From Actinoalloteichus hoggarensis (lineage in GTDB: Bacteria > Actinomycetota > Actinomycetes > Mycobacteriales > Pseudonocardiaceae), in NCBI RefSeq assembly GCF_002234535.1, contig NZ_CP022521.1:6432001-6496000 (forward strand): a DNA stretch of 64,000 nucleotides, read 5' to 3'. Made by a program: the position numbers and the translations under genes. Of this stretch, positions 44,431 to 52,974 are shown piece by piece. The notes below the pieces were generated by a model, which saw nothing but the letters and a program-made list of their open reading frames with translations, was not told the origin of the DNA and did not search any database. Position 1 is the first letter of the stretch. Every line of letters starts with the position of its first letter.

Positions 44431-44856
44431 ATGAGGCGATGGTGGCAGGCGCTGGCGACGGCCTTGGTGGTGACGGGCGGCGGCATCGCCGTGAACGTGG
44501 CGACGGAGTCGTTGGACAACGTCCTCGCCTGGGTCGCCGTCGTCGTGCTGACGCTCGCAGGCGCGGGCGTGACACTCTGGACCCAACGGGACTCCGGACG
44601 CCAAGACGGCGGATCGGACGCCGAGAAGGCGGCGCGGCGGGGCACGCCTGAGACTCCCCCTTCGGCACCCGTCCACAACTCGATCTCCGGCACCGTCGGC
44701 GGATCGGTCGTCCAGGCCCGCGACATCACGGGGGGCATCGTCGTCAACGACGCATCCCCGACGCTGCACCAGCATGCCGAGGCCGCAGGCAACGCCGAGA
44801 TCCAGCAGGCGGGCGGCGACATCATCCGGAACACGAGGCGACGGCCGGGCAGTTGA
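44431..44856 (+). CDS. Two-TM protein with VQARDI-type repeats
   Basis: A 141-residue protein. Two transmembrane helices (about 5-22 and 31-50) are separated by a short acidic loop. A polar linker leads to HNSISGTVGGSVVQARDITGG, a short repeat found in many actinobacterial TPR, NB-ARC and protease proteins predicted to act in conflict or signalling systems. A weaker second copy is NAEIQQAGGDII. ATG 44431 has GGAGGG 7 bp upstream; the longer GTG start at 44398 has none. No partner enzyme is adjacent. It may recruit other proteins with the same repeat to the membrane; this is inference. Confidence 0.75.
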   Translation: MRRWWQALATALVVTGGGIAVNVATESLDNVLAWVAVVVLTLAGAGVTLWTQRDSGRQDGGSDAEKAARRGTPETPPSAPVHNSISGTVGGSVVQARDITGGIVVNDASPTLHQHAEAAGNAEIQQAGGDIIRNTRRRPGS

Positions 44857-45276
44857 ACGACGTGGGAGCACGCGCACCGGTGGGGCGATCCTGAGCCGGA
44901 AGCACGGGTGTGCTCGCTGGTGGGGCGATCCGGTCGATGCGACGAGCAGGCGGCGGGATTCGATCGGCGGATCGCCGAGACGGTCCCGGCGATCCGCGAC
45001 TCGGAGTCGGGCACGTTGGCGTCATTGGTGAACCGGGGTGTGGCGCGTGCGGTCTGCCCCCAGCGTTCGACGAGGGGTACCGGGACGAGGCCGTGTTCGA
45101 GGCGCCTGCGGCGGCTCCCACACTCGGCGATTCCCGGGTGAGCGGGACGCCACGTCGCAATCAGGTTCCCGGCCGCCCTCACGGCAAGACCTGTGAGCGA
45201 TGCCGAACCGCATGACGATTCGATCGACGGCTGGTTGCCGGCGTGTTGCTGGAGGACTCGCCCCCATGAGGAACGA
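44857..45276. other. Intergenic stretch, nothing recognised
   Basis: About 420 bp between the two-TM protein gene and the tRNA terminator. A long minus-strand open frame crosses it but lacks a ribosome site and known motifs. I find no repeat or gene. Confidence 0.4.
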
Positions 45277-45321
45277 CGAAGGCCCAGGACCGGAGGAGAC
45301 ACCCTCTGACCTGGGCCTTCG
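45277..45321 (-). terminator. Hairpin downstream of tRNA-Gly
   Basis: Perfect 12-bp arms (45277-45288 and 45310-45321) enclose a 21-base loop, starting 8 bp after the 3' end of the tRNA on the minus strand. Likely processing or termination signal. Confidence 0.5.
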
Positions 45322-45328
45322 TTCACTG

Positions 45329-45399
45329 AGCGGATGACGGGAATCGAACCCGCGTATTCAGCTTGGGAAGCTGATGTTCTACCATTGAACTACATCCGC
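45329..45399 (-). tRNA. tRNA-Gly(CCC)
   Basis: On the minus strand the sequence folds as a standard cloverleaf. Acceptor arms are GCGGATG and CATCCGC, the D arm is GTTC...GAAC, the anticodon stem is TCAGC/GCTGA with loop TTCCCAA, and the T arm is CGGGTTCGATTCCCG. The anticodon is CCC, reading glycine GGG. The discriminator base is T, as in glycine tRNAs, and no CCA end is encoded. It is divergent from dcd. Confidence 0.97.
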
Positions 45400-45465
45400 A
45401 GCAGATCACATCGTACACGCCGCCCATGCCGGGGTCGACACCTGGCCTGCCGTTAGGGTGGGGTC

Positions 45466-46047
45466 GTGCTCCTCAGTGATCTGGACCTGCGTAAAGAGAT
45501 CGACGGAGGCCGGCTGACGGTCGACCCCTTCGAGCCCGACATGGTGCAGCCGTCGAGCATCGACGTCCGTCTGGACCGGTTCTTCCGGGTGTTCGACAAC
45601 ACGAAGTACACCCACATCGACCCGTCGCTCCAGCAGGACGAGCTGACCTCCCTGGTCGAGACCGAGGGCGAGGACCCGTTCGTCCTGCACCCCGGCGAGT
45701 TCGTGCTGGGCTCCACGTTCGAGACCGTGGGGCTGCCCGCCGATCTCGCGGGCAGGCTGGAGGGCAAGTCGTCGCTGGGCAGGCTGGGCCTGCTCACTCA
45801 CTCCACCGCGGGTTTCATCGACCCCGGCTTCTCAGGGCACATCACGTTGGAGCTGTCCAACGTGGCCAATCTGCCGATCACGCTGTGGCCGGGGATGAAG
45901 ATCGGGCAGCTGTGCATCTTCCGGCTGTCCAGCCCGGCCGAGAGTCCGTACGGGTCCAGTTCGACCGGCTCCCGGTATCAGGGTCAACGTGGTCCGACGC
46001 CCTCGCGGGCCTACCTGAACTTCCGGCGCACCGACACGAAGCGCTGA
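45466..46047 (+). CDS. dcd: dCTP deaminase
   Basis: A 193-residue Dcd. The family start [13 protein letters not shown] (the GTG codon read as Met), the [10 protein letters not shown] segment, [14 protein letters not shown]-like active-site strand (here [15 protein letters not shown]), [11 protein letters not shown] with catalytic Glu following (TLELSN) and the terminal [15 protein letters not shown] are all present. It deaminates dCTP; actinobacterial forms often go on to dUMP, which cannot be settled here. The GTG at 45466 follows a TAGGGT -10-like element by only 7 bp, so the mRNA is probably leaderless. Confidence 0.96.
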   Translation: MLLSDLDLRKEIDGGRLTVDPFEPDMVQPSSIDVRLDRFFRVFDNTKYTHIDPSLQQDELTSLVETEGEDPFVLHPGEFVLGSTFETVGLPADLAGRLEGKSSLGRLGLLTHSTAGFIDPGFSGHITLELSNVANLPITLWPGMKIGQLCIFRLSSPAESPYGSSSTGSRYQGQRGPTPSRAYLNFRRTDTKR

Positions 46048-46142
46048 CCCTGCCGCGTCACCGCCCCGGTCGCATCACCACCGGTCGCCTGTTCTCGCCG
46101 TGTCCGGTCGTGCGACGGACCCGCCGATCGACCCGCCGAGGA

Positions 46143-46844
46143 TCAGCGCCCCGCACGCACGGCGACCGAGCCGTCCTGGCTGCGCCAGCTCACCTCGTCG
46201 AGGCCGCGCACCACGAGATCGGCGTCCAGCCCCGCGACGTGGGGATTGGTGAGCACTCCCAGGACCCGCATTCCCGCCGCCCTGGCCGAGGCGACGCCCG
46301 CCGCCGCGTCCTCGACGACCAGGCAGTCCGCCGGGTCCACGCCCAACAGTCGAGCGGCGGTGAGATAGGGCTCCGGGTTCGGCTTGCCGACCCGCACGTC
46401 ATCGGCGGTGACCACGGTCGTGGGCGGCACCAGTCCCGCTGCCGCGAGCCTGGCCAGCGCCAGCGTCCGGACCGCCGACGTGACGATCGCGCCCTGGCCC
46501 GCGCCCAAGGCGGCCAGCGCCGTCGCCGCCCCGGGGAGAGCGGTCACCCCGTCGAGGTCGGCCAGTTCCAGTTCGTCCAGTCTGCGCACGGCCTCCGCCA
46601 CGTCGGCCGCGGGGAGCACCTCGCCGATGATCTCGACGGCCCGGCGGCCGTGGCTGTCCGCCAGTATCGACGGCGCGATCCCGAACTCGTCGCACCAGCC
46701 GCGCCAGCAGCGCGTCACCGCGGGCGTCGAGTCGATGAGCGTCCCGTCGAGGTCGAACAGCACCGCGGCGACGACGAAGCCGTCGTCGGCTCCCCGACGT
46801 CGTCCGATGGGTTCCGTCGTGGGTCCGCTCGTTCCCGTCGCCAT
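46143..46844 (-). CDS. HAD-superfamily sugar phosphatase/phosphoglucomutase-like
   Basis: A 233-residue HAD hydrolase of the beta-phosphoglucomutase/DOG phosphatase group. Motif I is VLFDLDGTLIDST, the cap domain follows, motif II is IVTSA, Lys of motif III is in VRVGKPNPEPYL, and motif IV is CLVVEDAAAGV. These point to a small sugar-phosphate substrate. The N-terminal 22 residues are extra and polar, so the ATG at 46844 might be too early, but the next in-frame start would cut motif I. It is transcribed convergently with dcd. Confidence 0.9.
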   Translation of the reverse strand: MATGTSGPTTEPIGRRRGADDGFVVAAVLFDLDGTLIDSTPAVTRCWRGWCDEFGIAPSILADSHGRRAVEIIGEVLPAADVAEAVRRLDELELADLDGVTALPGAATALAALGAGQGAIVTSAVRTLALARLAAAGLVPPTTVVTADDVRVGKPNPEPYLTAARLLGVDPADCLVVEDAAAGVASARAAGMRVLGVLTNPHVAGLDADLVVRGLDEVSWRSQDGSVAVRAGR

Positions 46845-47028
46845 GCCCTACACCGTGCAGACCATCCGAGTGGATGTCCAGAAGGCGGACGGCATGACCT
46901 TGCGCACGTCATGGATCTCGGCGGCCCGGCGCGGGCGGTCGCCTCTCGATGCGGGGCGGCGCGAACGCCGCGGCGCCGGGATCGCGGCGGTTCGCCCCGA
47001 GACGGACGGCCTTCTCGCCCGGCACCCG

Positions 47029-48015
47029 TCAGGTGATACGTCCGTATCGGGCCAAGACCCTGGAGCGGAGCTCCTCGTCGGTGCGCGGGACCGGCTCCAG
47101 GAAGATCTCGTCGAGTTCGGCGAACTCCGCGCGCAGCTCCCCGTCGACGCGCACGCAGGCCCGTTCCAGTTCGGCCACCGACAGGTCGTCGACGAAGTCC
47201 ACGCGCACGCACAGCAGCACCCGGTCGGCCCCCGTGCTCATGGTGAGCAGGTCCACCACGACGTCGATCTCCGGCACTTCGCCGAGCCTGCGTCTGATTC
47301 GATCGATCAGCCTGCGGGAGGCCTGCCGCCCGATCAACAGATCGAGATTGCTGCGCCCGAGAACGTAGGCGACGACGGCGAGCAGCGCGCCGATGGCCAG
47401 GGAGGCCGAGGCGTCCCAGACGGACGAGCCGGTGATCTGGTGCAGCCCGACGCCGAGGAACGCCAAGGTCAGCCCGATCAGCGCGGCGCTGTCCTCCAAC
47501 AGCACCGTCTTGGCCGTCGGATCGTCGACCGAGCGCAGGTAACGGAAGAACGGCGTTCGCTCCTCGGCCGCCTCGGAACGGAGCTGCCGGACCGCCCGCA
47601 GCCACGAGACGCTCTCCAGCACGAAGGCCAGCCCGAGCACCACGTACGCCACCTCGGGGCTCGCCTGCTCACGGGCCTCGTCGGTCAGCGCGCGGATGCC
47701 TTCCGCGATCGCGAGGACGGAGCCGGAGGCGAAGATGCTGACCGCCGCCATCAGCGACCAGAAGTATCGCTCCTTGCCATACCCGAACGGGTGTAGCCGG
47801 TCTGCGGGTCTTCGGGAGCGTCGGAGTGCCGTCAGCAACAGGATCTCCGTGATCGTGTCGGCCACCGAGTGGGCCGCCTCGGCGAAGAGAGCCGCCGATC
47901 CCGTGACCAGCCCCGCGAACGCCTTGAGCACCGCGATCCCCGCGTTCGCCAGCAGCGCGATCACCACGGTGAGCCCGCTGCCGCTCTCGGGTGGCTCCGA
48001 CTCCCCAGCCGTCAT
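47029..48015 (-). CDS. Cation diffusion facilitator family transporter
   Basis: A 328-residue CDF protein. It has six helices; the metal site shows AALFAEAAHSVADTITEI and the second half SAALIGLTLAFLGVGL. The family signature HPFGYGKERYFWSL follows helix two. The C-terminal cytoplasmic domain is about 90 residues. It exports Zn, Fe, Mn or a similar cation by proton exchange. ATG 48015 is chosen because GGAGG stands 5 bp before it; an upstream ATG at 48099 has no ribosome site. It is divergent from the sugar porter gene. Confidence 0.9.
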   Translation of the reverse strand: MTAGESEPPESGSGLTVVIALLANAGIAVLKAFAGLVTGSAALFAEAAHSVADTITEILLLTALRRSRRPADRLHPFGYGKERYFWSLMAAVSIFASGSVLAIAEGIRALTDEAREQASPEVAYVVLGLAFVLESVSWLRAVRQLRSEAAEERTPFFRYLRSVDDPTAKTVLLEDSAALIGLTLAFLGVGLHQITGSSVWDASASLAIGALLAVVAYVLGRSNLDLLIGRQASRRLIDRIRRRLGEVPEIDVVVDLLTMSTGADRVLLCVRVDFVDDLSVAELERACVRVDGELRAEFAELDEIFLEPVPRTDEELRSRVLARYGRIT

Positions 48016-48158
48016 GCTGTCCTCCGCCCCGGCGGCCGCTGCCTCACTCTCACGGTAAAACCGATCGGCTGATCTTGCCTTTCGACGCTCATCTGACATC
48101 AAGTTCAGACCGTAACTTCGGCCAGGAGTTCGTCTGATCCATTGGAGGTGACGTCTCG

Positions 48159-49589
48159 ATGGTGGAAACAGGTTCATATACGACTTCGCACTCGACAGGT
48201 GCGGCTCTACCACCCGGGTCCGACCGGCTGCTGTATGTCGCGCTCATCGCGGGAAGTGCGGCGTTGGGCGGTTTCCTGTTCGGATTCGATACAGCGGTGA
48301 TCAACAGCGCGATCACCGGCGTTCAGGATCGATTCTCCATCGGCGCGGGGGCCACCGGACTCGTCGTGTCCTCGGCGCTGATCGGTTGCGCCTTCGGCGC
48401 CTGGTTCGCGGGTTCGCTGGCCGACCGGTTCGGCCGGGTCAGGACGATGCAGGTCGCCGCCCTGCTCTACGCCGTCGGAGCACTGGCCGCCGCGATGCCC
48501 TTCTCGGCCGTCGACCTGGTGTTCTGGCGGATCGTCTGCGGCCTGGGCATCGGGCTCGCGTCGGTCACCGGTCCCGCCTACATCGCGGAGGTCTCGCCCG
48601 CCGCCTACCGCGGCAGGTTCGGTTCGCTGCAACAGCTCGGGATGGTCGTCGGGATCGCGGGCGCGCAGCTGTTGAACTACGGGATCGTCGCCGTGGCGGG
48701 GGGAAGCGCGAATCAGCTGGGCCCGTTCAGCGCCTGGCAATGGATGCTGGGAATCGCCGTCGTTCCCGCGATCATTTTTGGGATACTTGTCTCTCGAATT
48801 CCCGAGACACCACGCCATCTGGTGACGAAGAATCGATTCACCGAGGCCCGTGAGGTACTCGATCGGATTGAACCAGGCGCGGCAGAGGAACGTCTGGGTG
48901 AAATTCGCCGGTCCTTGGAACACGAGCCGAAACCAAGGCTGCGACATCTGCTCGGCGGGCGGCGGGTTCTGCTGCCGATCGTGTGGGCGGGCATCGCCCT
49001 GTCCATGCTGCAACAGTTCGTCGGCATCAACGTCATCTTCTACTACTCGGCCACGCTGTGGCAGTCGGTGGGAATCGGCGAGGACGCCGCGTTGCTGAAC
49101 AGCGTGGTCAGCGCCGTGGTGAACATCCTCGGCACGTTCCTGGCCATCGCTCTGATCGACAAGGTCGGACGCAGGCCGATCCTGTTCGCGGGCTCCATCG
49201 GGATGTCGGCCTCGTTGGGCGTCGCCGCCTGGTGCTTCGGCTACTCCGAGGTCGTCGACGGCGCCACGGTGCTGCCCGACCCGCAGGGGCAGATCGCCTT
49301 CGTCGCCGCCAACGCCTTCGTGTTCTTCTTCGCGGCGTCGTGGGGCCCGCTGGTGTGGGTGCTGCTCGGCGAGATGTTCCCCAACCGCATCCGCGCGGCG
49401 GCGTTGTCGGTCGCCGCCGCGGCCCAGTGGCTGTCGAACTGGGTGGTGTCGATGAGCTTCCCCAGCCTCGCCGAGTTCAGTCTCACCTTCGCCTACGGCA
49501 TGTACACGACGTTCGCCGTGCTGTCGTTCTTCTTCGTGCTCAAGTTCGTGCCGGAGACGAAGGGCAAGACCCTGGAGCAGATGGGGTGA
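48159..49589 (+). CDS. MFS sugar porter
   Basis: A 476-residue 12-helix transporter of the sugar porter family. It has LFGFDTAVINSAI in helix one, DRFGRVRT after helix two, GLGIGLASVTGPAYIAEVSPA, the QQLGM segment of helix five, IPETPRHLV between the halves, QQFVGINVIFYYS in helix seven, DKVGRRP, and the C-terminal VPETKGKTLEQMG. It should import a hexose or related sugar with protons. GGAGGTG lies about 10 bp before ATG 48159. Its stop codon is 3 bp from the convergent next gene. Confidence 0.94.
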   Translation: MVETGSYTTSHSTGAALPPGSDRLLYVALIAGSAALGGFLFGFDTAVINSAITGVQDRFSIGAGATGLVVSSALIGCAFGAWFAGSLADRFGRVRTMQVAALLYAVGALAAAMPFSAVDLVFWRIVCGLGIGLASVTGPAYIAEVSPAAYRGRFGSLQQLGMVVGIAGAQLLNYGIVAVAGGSANQLGPFSAWQWMLGIAVVPAIIFGILVSRIPETPRHLVTKNRFTEAREVLDRIEPGAAEERLGEIRRSLEHEPKPRLRHLLGGRRVLLPIVWAGIALSMLQQFVGINVIFYYSATLWQSVGIGEDAALLNSVVSAVVNILGTFLAIALIDKVGRRPILFAGSIGMSASLGVAAWCFGYSEVVDGATVLPDPQGQIAFVAANAFVFFFAASWGPLVWVLLGEMFPNRIRAAALSVAAAAQWLSNWVVSMSFPSLAEFSLTFAYGMYTTFAVLSFFFVLKFVPETKGKTLEQMG

Positions 49590-49592
49590 CGA

Positions 49593-50732
49593 TCAGGGCG
49601 CGTACACCTGGCGAGCGACCTGGTCCTTGCGCATTCGATACTCGCGCAGGGCCTCCGGGCTGTAACCGCCGTCCGTGGGACGTGCGGGCGTCTCGGTGAC
49701 GTCCTCCACCATCGTCCAGCCGCTGCCCAAGTCGATCAGCGAGCGGTGCTTGGTGGCGTAGTAGTCGGGACTGACGCTCACGGCGATGCCGCTGGCGCCC
49801 ACCGCCGAGGCGATCAGATGCGGGTGGAAACGACTGGAGATCCAGGTCTGGCCCGGCGCGGCGGGCAGGCCGGTGTCCATCAACTCGGAGAGGGGATAGA
49901 AGCGGGCGTCGGGCAGTTCGTGCTCGATGAGGGAGAACACCTCGCGATCGACGCGCGGGATGCACTCCACCACGCCCAGCCGCGAGGAGTCGACGCCCCA
50001 GTCGCGTAGAGTGTCCAGCACGAAGCCCGCCAAGCGCGGCACGCCGAGTTCCACGAGGTCGGACTGCATGCAGACCATGACCTCACGGACGTCGTCGTCC
50101 TGCCGGTAGAGCTGCGGGCCGAGCCCGAAGAAGACGTCGTCACAGGAGTGGGTGACGGACACGGTCTTGCTGAGCATCTCGGCCGACGGGGCGTCGCGGA
50201 CGTCGACGACCTCGAAACGCTGGGAGAGCTCACGCAGCAGGGGCTCGCAGTGGCTGGGCGCGGGGTACAGGCCGATGCCGGTCATCGCCGCGCGTCCGCC
50301 GGACCGACGCACGGCGGCGACCGCGCCCGCGAGCAGCCCGACGTGTCTCGGCCAGATGCGGTTCACGTAGCCGCCGCCGATGATGTGCACGACGTCGGCG
50401 CGGGCGAGCAGTTCGACGCCTGCCACCCAGCGGGGGGCGATGCCGGGGAAGTCCACGCAGCGTTGGGCGAAGTCGGCGACGCCCCACGGCTCGTCGGTCG
50501 GAGCCTCCCAGCACAACCGCCACAGGGTGTCGGTGAACCGGACCCTCGGGTGCAGGTCGCCGAGCATGACCTGTGCCGGGCCGGGGCTCGGGCAGTCGAG
50601 CCACACCTCGGCGTCCGGCGCCGTCTGGGCGAGATACCGCAGCCAGGTGGCGGCGATGATCTCGTCTCCGTAGTTGGGGAAGCCGGTGGTGCCGACCAGG
50701 TAGTAGAGCGGACGCCCGCTGTCGGTGCTCAT
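49593..50732 (-). CDS. Polysaccharide pyruvyl transferase family protein
   Basis: A 379-residue protein with the fold of the polysaccharide pyruvyl transferase (CsaB/WcaK) family. The N-terminal GTTGFPNYGDEIIAATWLRYL is the nucleotide-sugar-fold start, VVHIIGGGYVNRIWP matches the conserved GGG motif, and SSRFHPHLIASAVGASGIAVSV carries the R/SxRxH motif. Such enzymes add pyruvate ketals to cell-wall or extracellular glycans. No other glycan genes are adjacent, so the acceptor is unknown. ATG 50732 has a weak ribosome site. Confidence 0.85.
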   Translation of the reverse strand: MSTDSGRPLYYLVGTTGFPNYGDEIIAATWLRYLAQTAPDAEVWLDCPSPGPAQVMLGDLHPRVRFTDTLWRLCWEAPTDEPWGVADFAQRCVDFPGIAPRWVAGVELLARADVVHIIGGGYVNRIWPRHVGLLAGAVAAVRRSGGRAAMTGIGLYPAPSHCEPLLRELSQRFEVVDVRDAPSAEMLSKTVSVTHSCDDVFFGLGPQLYRQDDDVREVMVCMQSDLVELGVPRLAGFVLDTLRDWGVDSSRLGVVECIPRVDREVFSLIEHELPDARFYPLSELMDTGLPAAPGQTWISSRFHPHLIASAVGASGIAVSVSPDYYATKHRSLIDLGSGWTMVEDVTETPARPTDGGYSPEALREYRMRKDQVARQVYAP

Positions 50733-50942
50733 CGGAATGGATTGTCGCAGTTGATCTACGGACGGGACAGCGTCGTTCGCATAACGACTCCGCAGCGGGG
50801 ACGTGTCGGCCGACGGCCGCCCCCTCGGTCCGGTCGCCCGAATCGGAGGCTCGGGTCGGATCGCGGCGCCTGTTCGACGGCGCCGGACGGCCGCCTCGGG
50901 CCGGCGCGTCCACCTCGATCATCGTGACTTGTCTTGCCGATG

Positions 50943-50982
50943 GTTACCAGCGGGTAATATAGTGTTGTTACCGACCGGTAGG
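50943..50982. promoter_or_regulatory. Tandem operator before acyl-CoA dehydrogenase gene
   Basis: GTTACCAGCGGGTAAT (50943-50958) and GTTACCGACCGGTAGG (50967-50982) are two related sites 24 bp apart. The second contains TACCGACCGGTA, the same core as before the EtfD-like gene. They lie 40-80 bp before ATG 51024 and likely overlap the promoter. Confidence 0.65.
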
Positions 50983-51023
50983 GGATACGTCCGCTGCACA
51001 CGGCACGACGCGGGGAGCACACG

Positions 51024-52865
51024 ATGGGTCACTACAAGAGCAACCTCCGGGACCTGGAGTTCAACCTCTTCGAGGTCCTGGGCGTGCAGGAGAGCCTCGG
51101 CACCGGGCCCTTCGACCAAGCCGACGAGGAGACCGCCAGAGGCGTCCTCGCCGAGTTGGAGAAGCTCGCGTCCGGCCCGCTGGCGGAGTCCTTCGCCGAG
51201 GCCGACCGCCTGGGCACCACCTTCGACCCCGCGACGCACTCGGTCACGCTCCCCGAATCCTTCAAGGCGGCGTACCGAGCGCTGTGGGACGGCGAGTGGT
51301 ACCGCCTGAGCCTGCCCGTCGAGCTGGGCGGCTACGGCATCCCCCCGACCGTGCAGTGGGCCGCCTCCGAGCTGATCCTCGGCTCGAACCCCGCCACGTA
51401 CATGTACCTGGCGGGCCCGAACTTCGCGACGGTCATCTCGCGGAGCGGCACGGAGGAGCAGCGGAAGTGGGCTCAGCTGATGATCGACAAGGGCTGGGGC
51501 GCCACCATGGTCCTCACCGAGCCCGACGCGGGCTCGGACGTCGGCGCGGGTCGCACCAAGGCCGTCGCGCAGGAGGACGGCTCCTGGCACCTGGAGGGCG
51601 TCAAGCGCTTCATCACCTCCGGCGACCACGACCTGACCGAGAACATCATGCACCTGGTGCTGGCCCGGCCGGAGGGCCCCGGCATCGAGGCTCGGCCCGG
51701 CACCAAGGGCCTCAGCCTGTTCCTGGTGCCGAAGTTCCACTTCGACGAGGCGGGCGAGCTCGGTGAGCGCAACGGCGCCTTCGTCACCGGCGTCGAGCAC
51801 AAGATGGGACTCAACGCCTCCGCCACCTGCGAGCTGACCTTCGGGCAGAACGGCGTGCCCGCCAAGGGCTGGCTGCTCGGCGAGGTGCACGACGGCATCG
51901 CCCAGATGTTCCAGGTCATCGAGTACGCCCGGATGATGGTCGGCACCAAGGCCATCGGCACGCTGTCCACCGGCTACCTGAACGCGCTGGACTACGCCAA
52001 GGAGCGGGTGCAGGGCGCCGACCTCCCGCAGATGACGAACAAGAACGCGCCCCGGGTTCCGATCACCCGGCACGCCGACGTCCGCAGGCTGCTCATGCTG
52101 CAGAAGGCCTACGCGGAGGGCATGCGCGGGCTCTACCTCTACACGGCGAGCTTCCAGGATCGGATCCTGGCCGGTAAGGCGGCGGGCGAGGACGTGTCGT
52201 TGCTCGAGCGGGTCAACAACCTGCTGCTGCCGATCGTCAAGGGCGTCGGCTCCGAACGCGCCTACGAGATGCTGACGCTGTCGTTGCAGACGCTCGGCGG
52301 CTCCGGCTATCTCCAGGACTACCCGATCGAGCAGTACATCCGGGACGCCAAGATCGACAGCCTCTACGAGGGCACCACGGCGATCCAGTCGATGGACTTC
52401 TTCTTCCGGAAGATCATCCGCGACAACGGCCAGGCTCTGCTGCACGTCGCCACCGAGATCCAGACCTTCCTGGCGGCCGAGTCCGGCAACGGCAGGTTGA
52501 AGGAGGAGCGGGAACTGCTCAAGCAGGCGCTGGAGGACTTCCAGGGCATGCTCGGGTCGATGGTCGGCTTCCTCACCTCCGCCCAGGAGGATCAGGCCAA
52601 CATCCACAAGGTCGGCCAGAACACGGTTCGGCTGCTGATGAGCGCGGGCGACCTGCTCATCGGCTGGACGCTGCTGCGGCAGTCGGAGATCGCCACGGCC
52701 GCGCTCGACGCCGACCCCGGCGAGAAGGACCGGCTGTTCTACGAGGGCAAGGTCGCCGCCGCGCGGTTCTTCGCCACGACGGTCCTCCCGGAGCTGTCGG
52801 CCCGCAGGCGCAGCCTGGAGACGACCGACAACGCACTGATGGACCTGCCGGAAGGGGCGTTCTGA
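51024..52865 (+). CDS. Acyl-CoA dehydrogenase (long, FadE5-like)
   Basis: A 613-residue FAD enzyme of the long AidB/FadE5-like branch, which has about 200 residues more than the basic family. Recognisable parts are [15 protein letters not shown] (FAD/substrate region), [34 protein letters not shown], and the dinucleotide segment [24 protein letters not shown] with [13 protein letters not shown]. It makes the 2,3-double bond in fatty acyl-CoA and hands electrons to ETF. The operator pair in its promoter links it with the EtfD-like gene. ATG 51024 follows GGGGAG. Confidence 0.93.
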   Translation: MGHYKSNLRDLEFNLFEVLGVQESLGTGPFDQADEETARGVLAELEKLASGPLAESFAEADRLGTTFDPATHSVTLPESFKAAYRALWDGEWYRLSLPVELGGYGIPPTVQWAASELILGSNPATYMYLAGPNFATVISRSGTEEQRKWAQLMIDKGWGATMVLTEPDAGSDVGAGRTKAVAQEDGSWHLEGVKRFITSGDHDLTENIMHLVLARPEGPGIEARPGTKGLSLFLVPKFHFDEAGELGERNGAFVTGVEHKMGLNASATCELTFGQNGVPAKGWLLGEVHDGIAQMFQVIEYARMMVGTKAIGTLSTGYLNALDYAKERVQGADLPQMTNKNAPRVPITRHADVRRLLMLQKAYAEGMRGLYLYTASFQDRILAGKAAGEDVSLLERVNNLLLPIVKGVGSERAYEMLTLSLQTLGGSGYLQDYPIEQYIRDAKIDSLYEGTTAIQSMDFFFRKIIRDNGQALLHVATEIQTFLAAESGNGRLKEERELLKQALEDFQGMLGSMVGFLTSAQEDQANIHKVGQNTVRLLMSAGDLLIGWTLLRQSEIATAALDADPGEKDRLFYEGKVAAARFFATTVLPELSARRRSLETTDNALMDLPEGAF

Positions 52866-52974
52866 GCCTGCCCGTCGGACCCCCCGGGCCCCGGCGGGTC
52901 GAGACGACACTCTCGGTCATGACACCATCTGGTCACAGTGGGTCGACGGTGTAGGACGGCGCGAGGGGTCAGGG

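Noticed and set aside
44352-45326. A 324-codon minus-strand frame before the tRNA
   Set aside because: No ribosome site and no motif; half of it is antisense to the two-TM protein gene.
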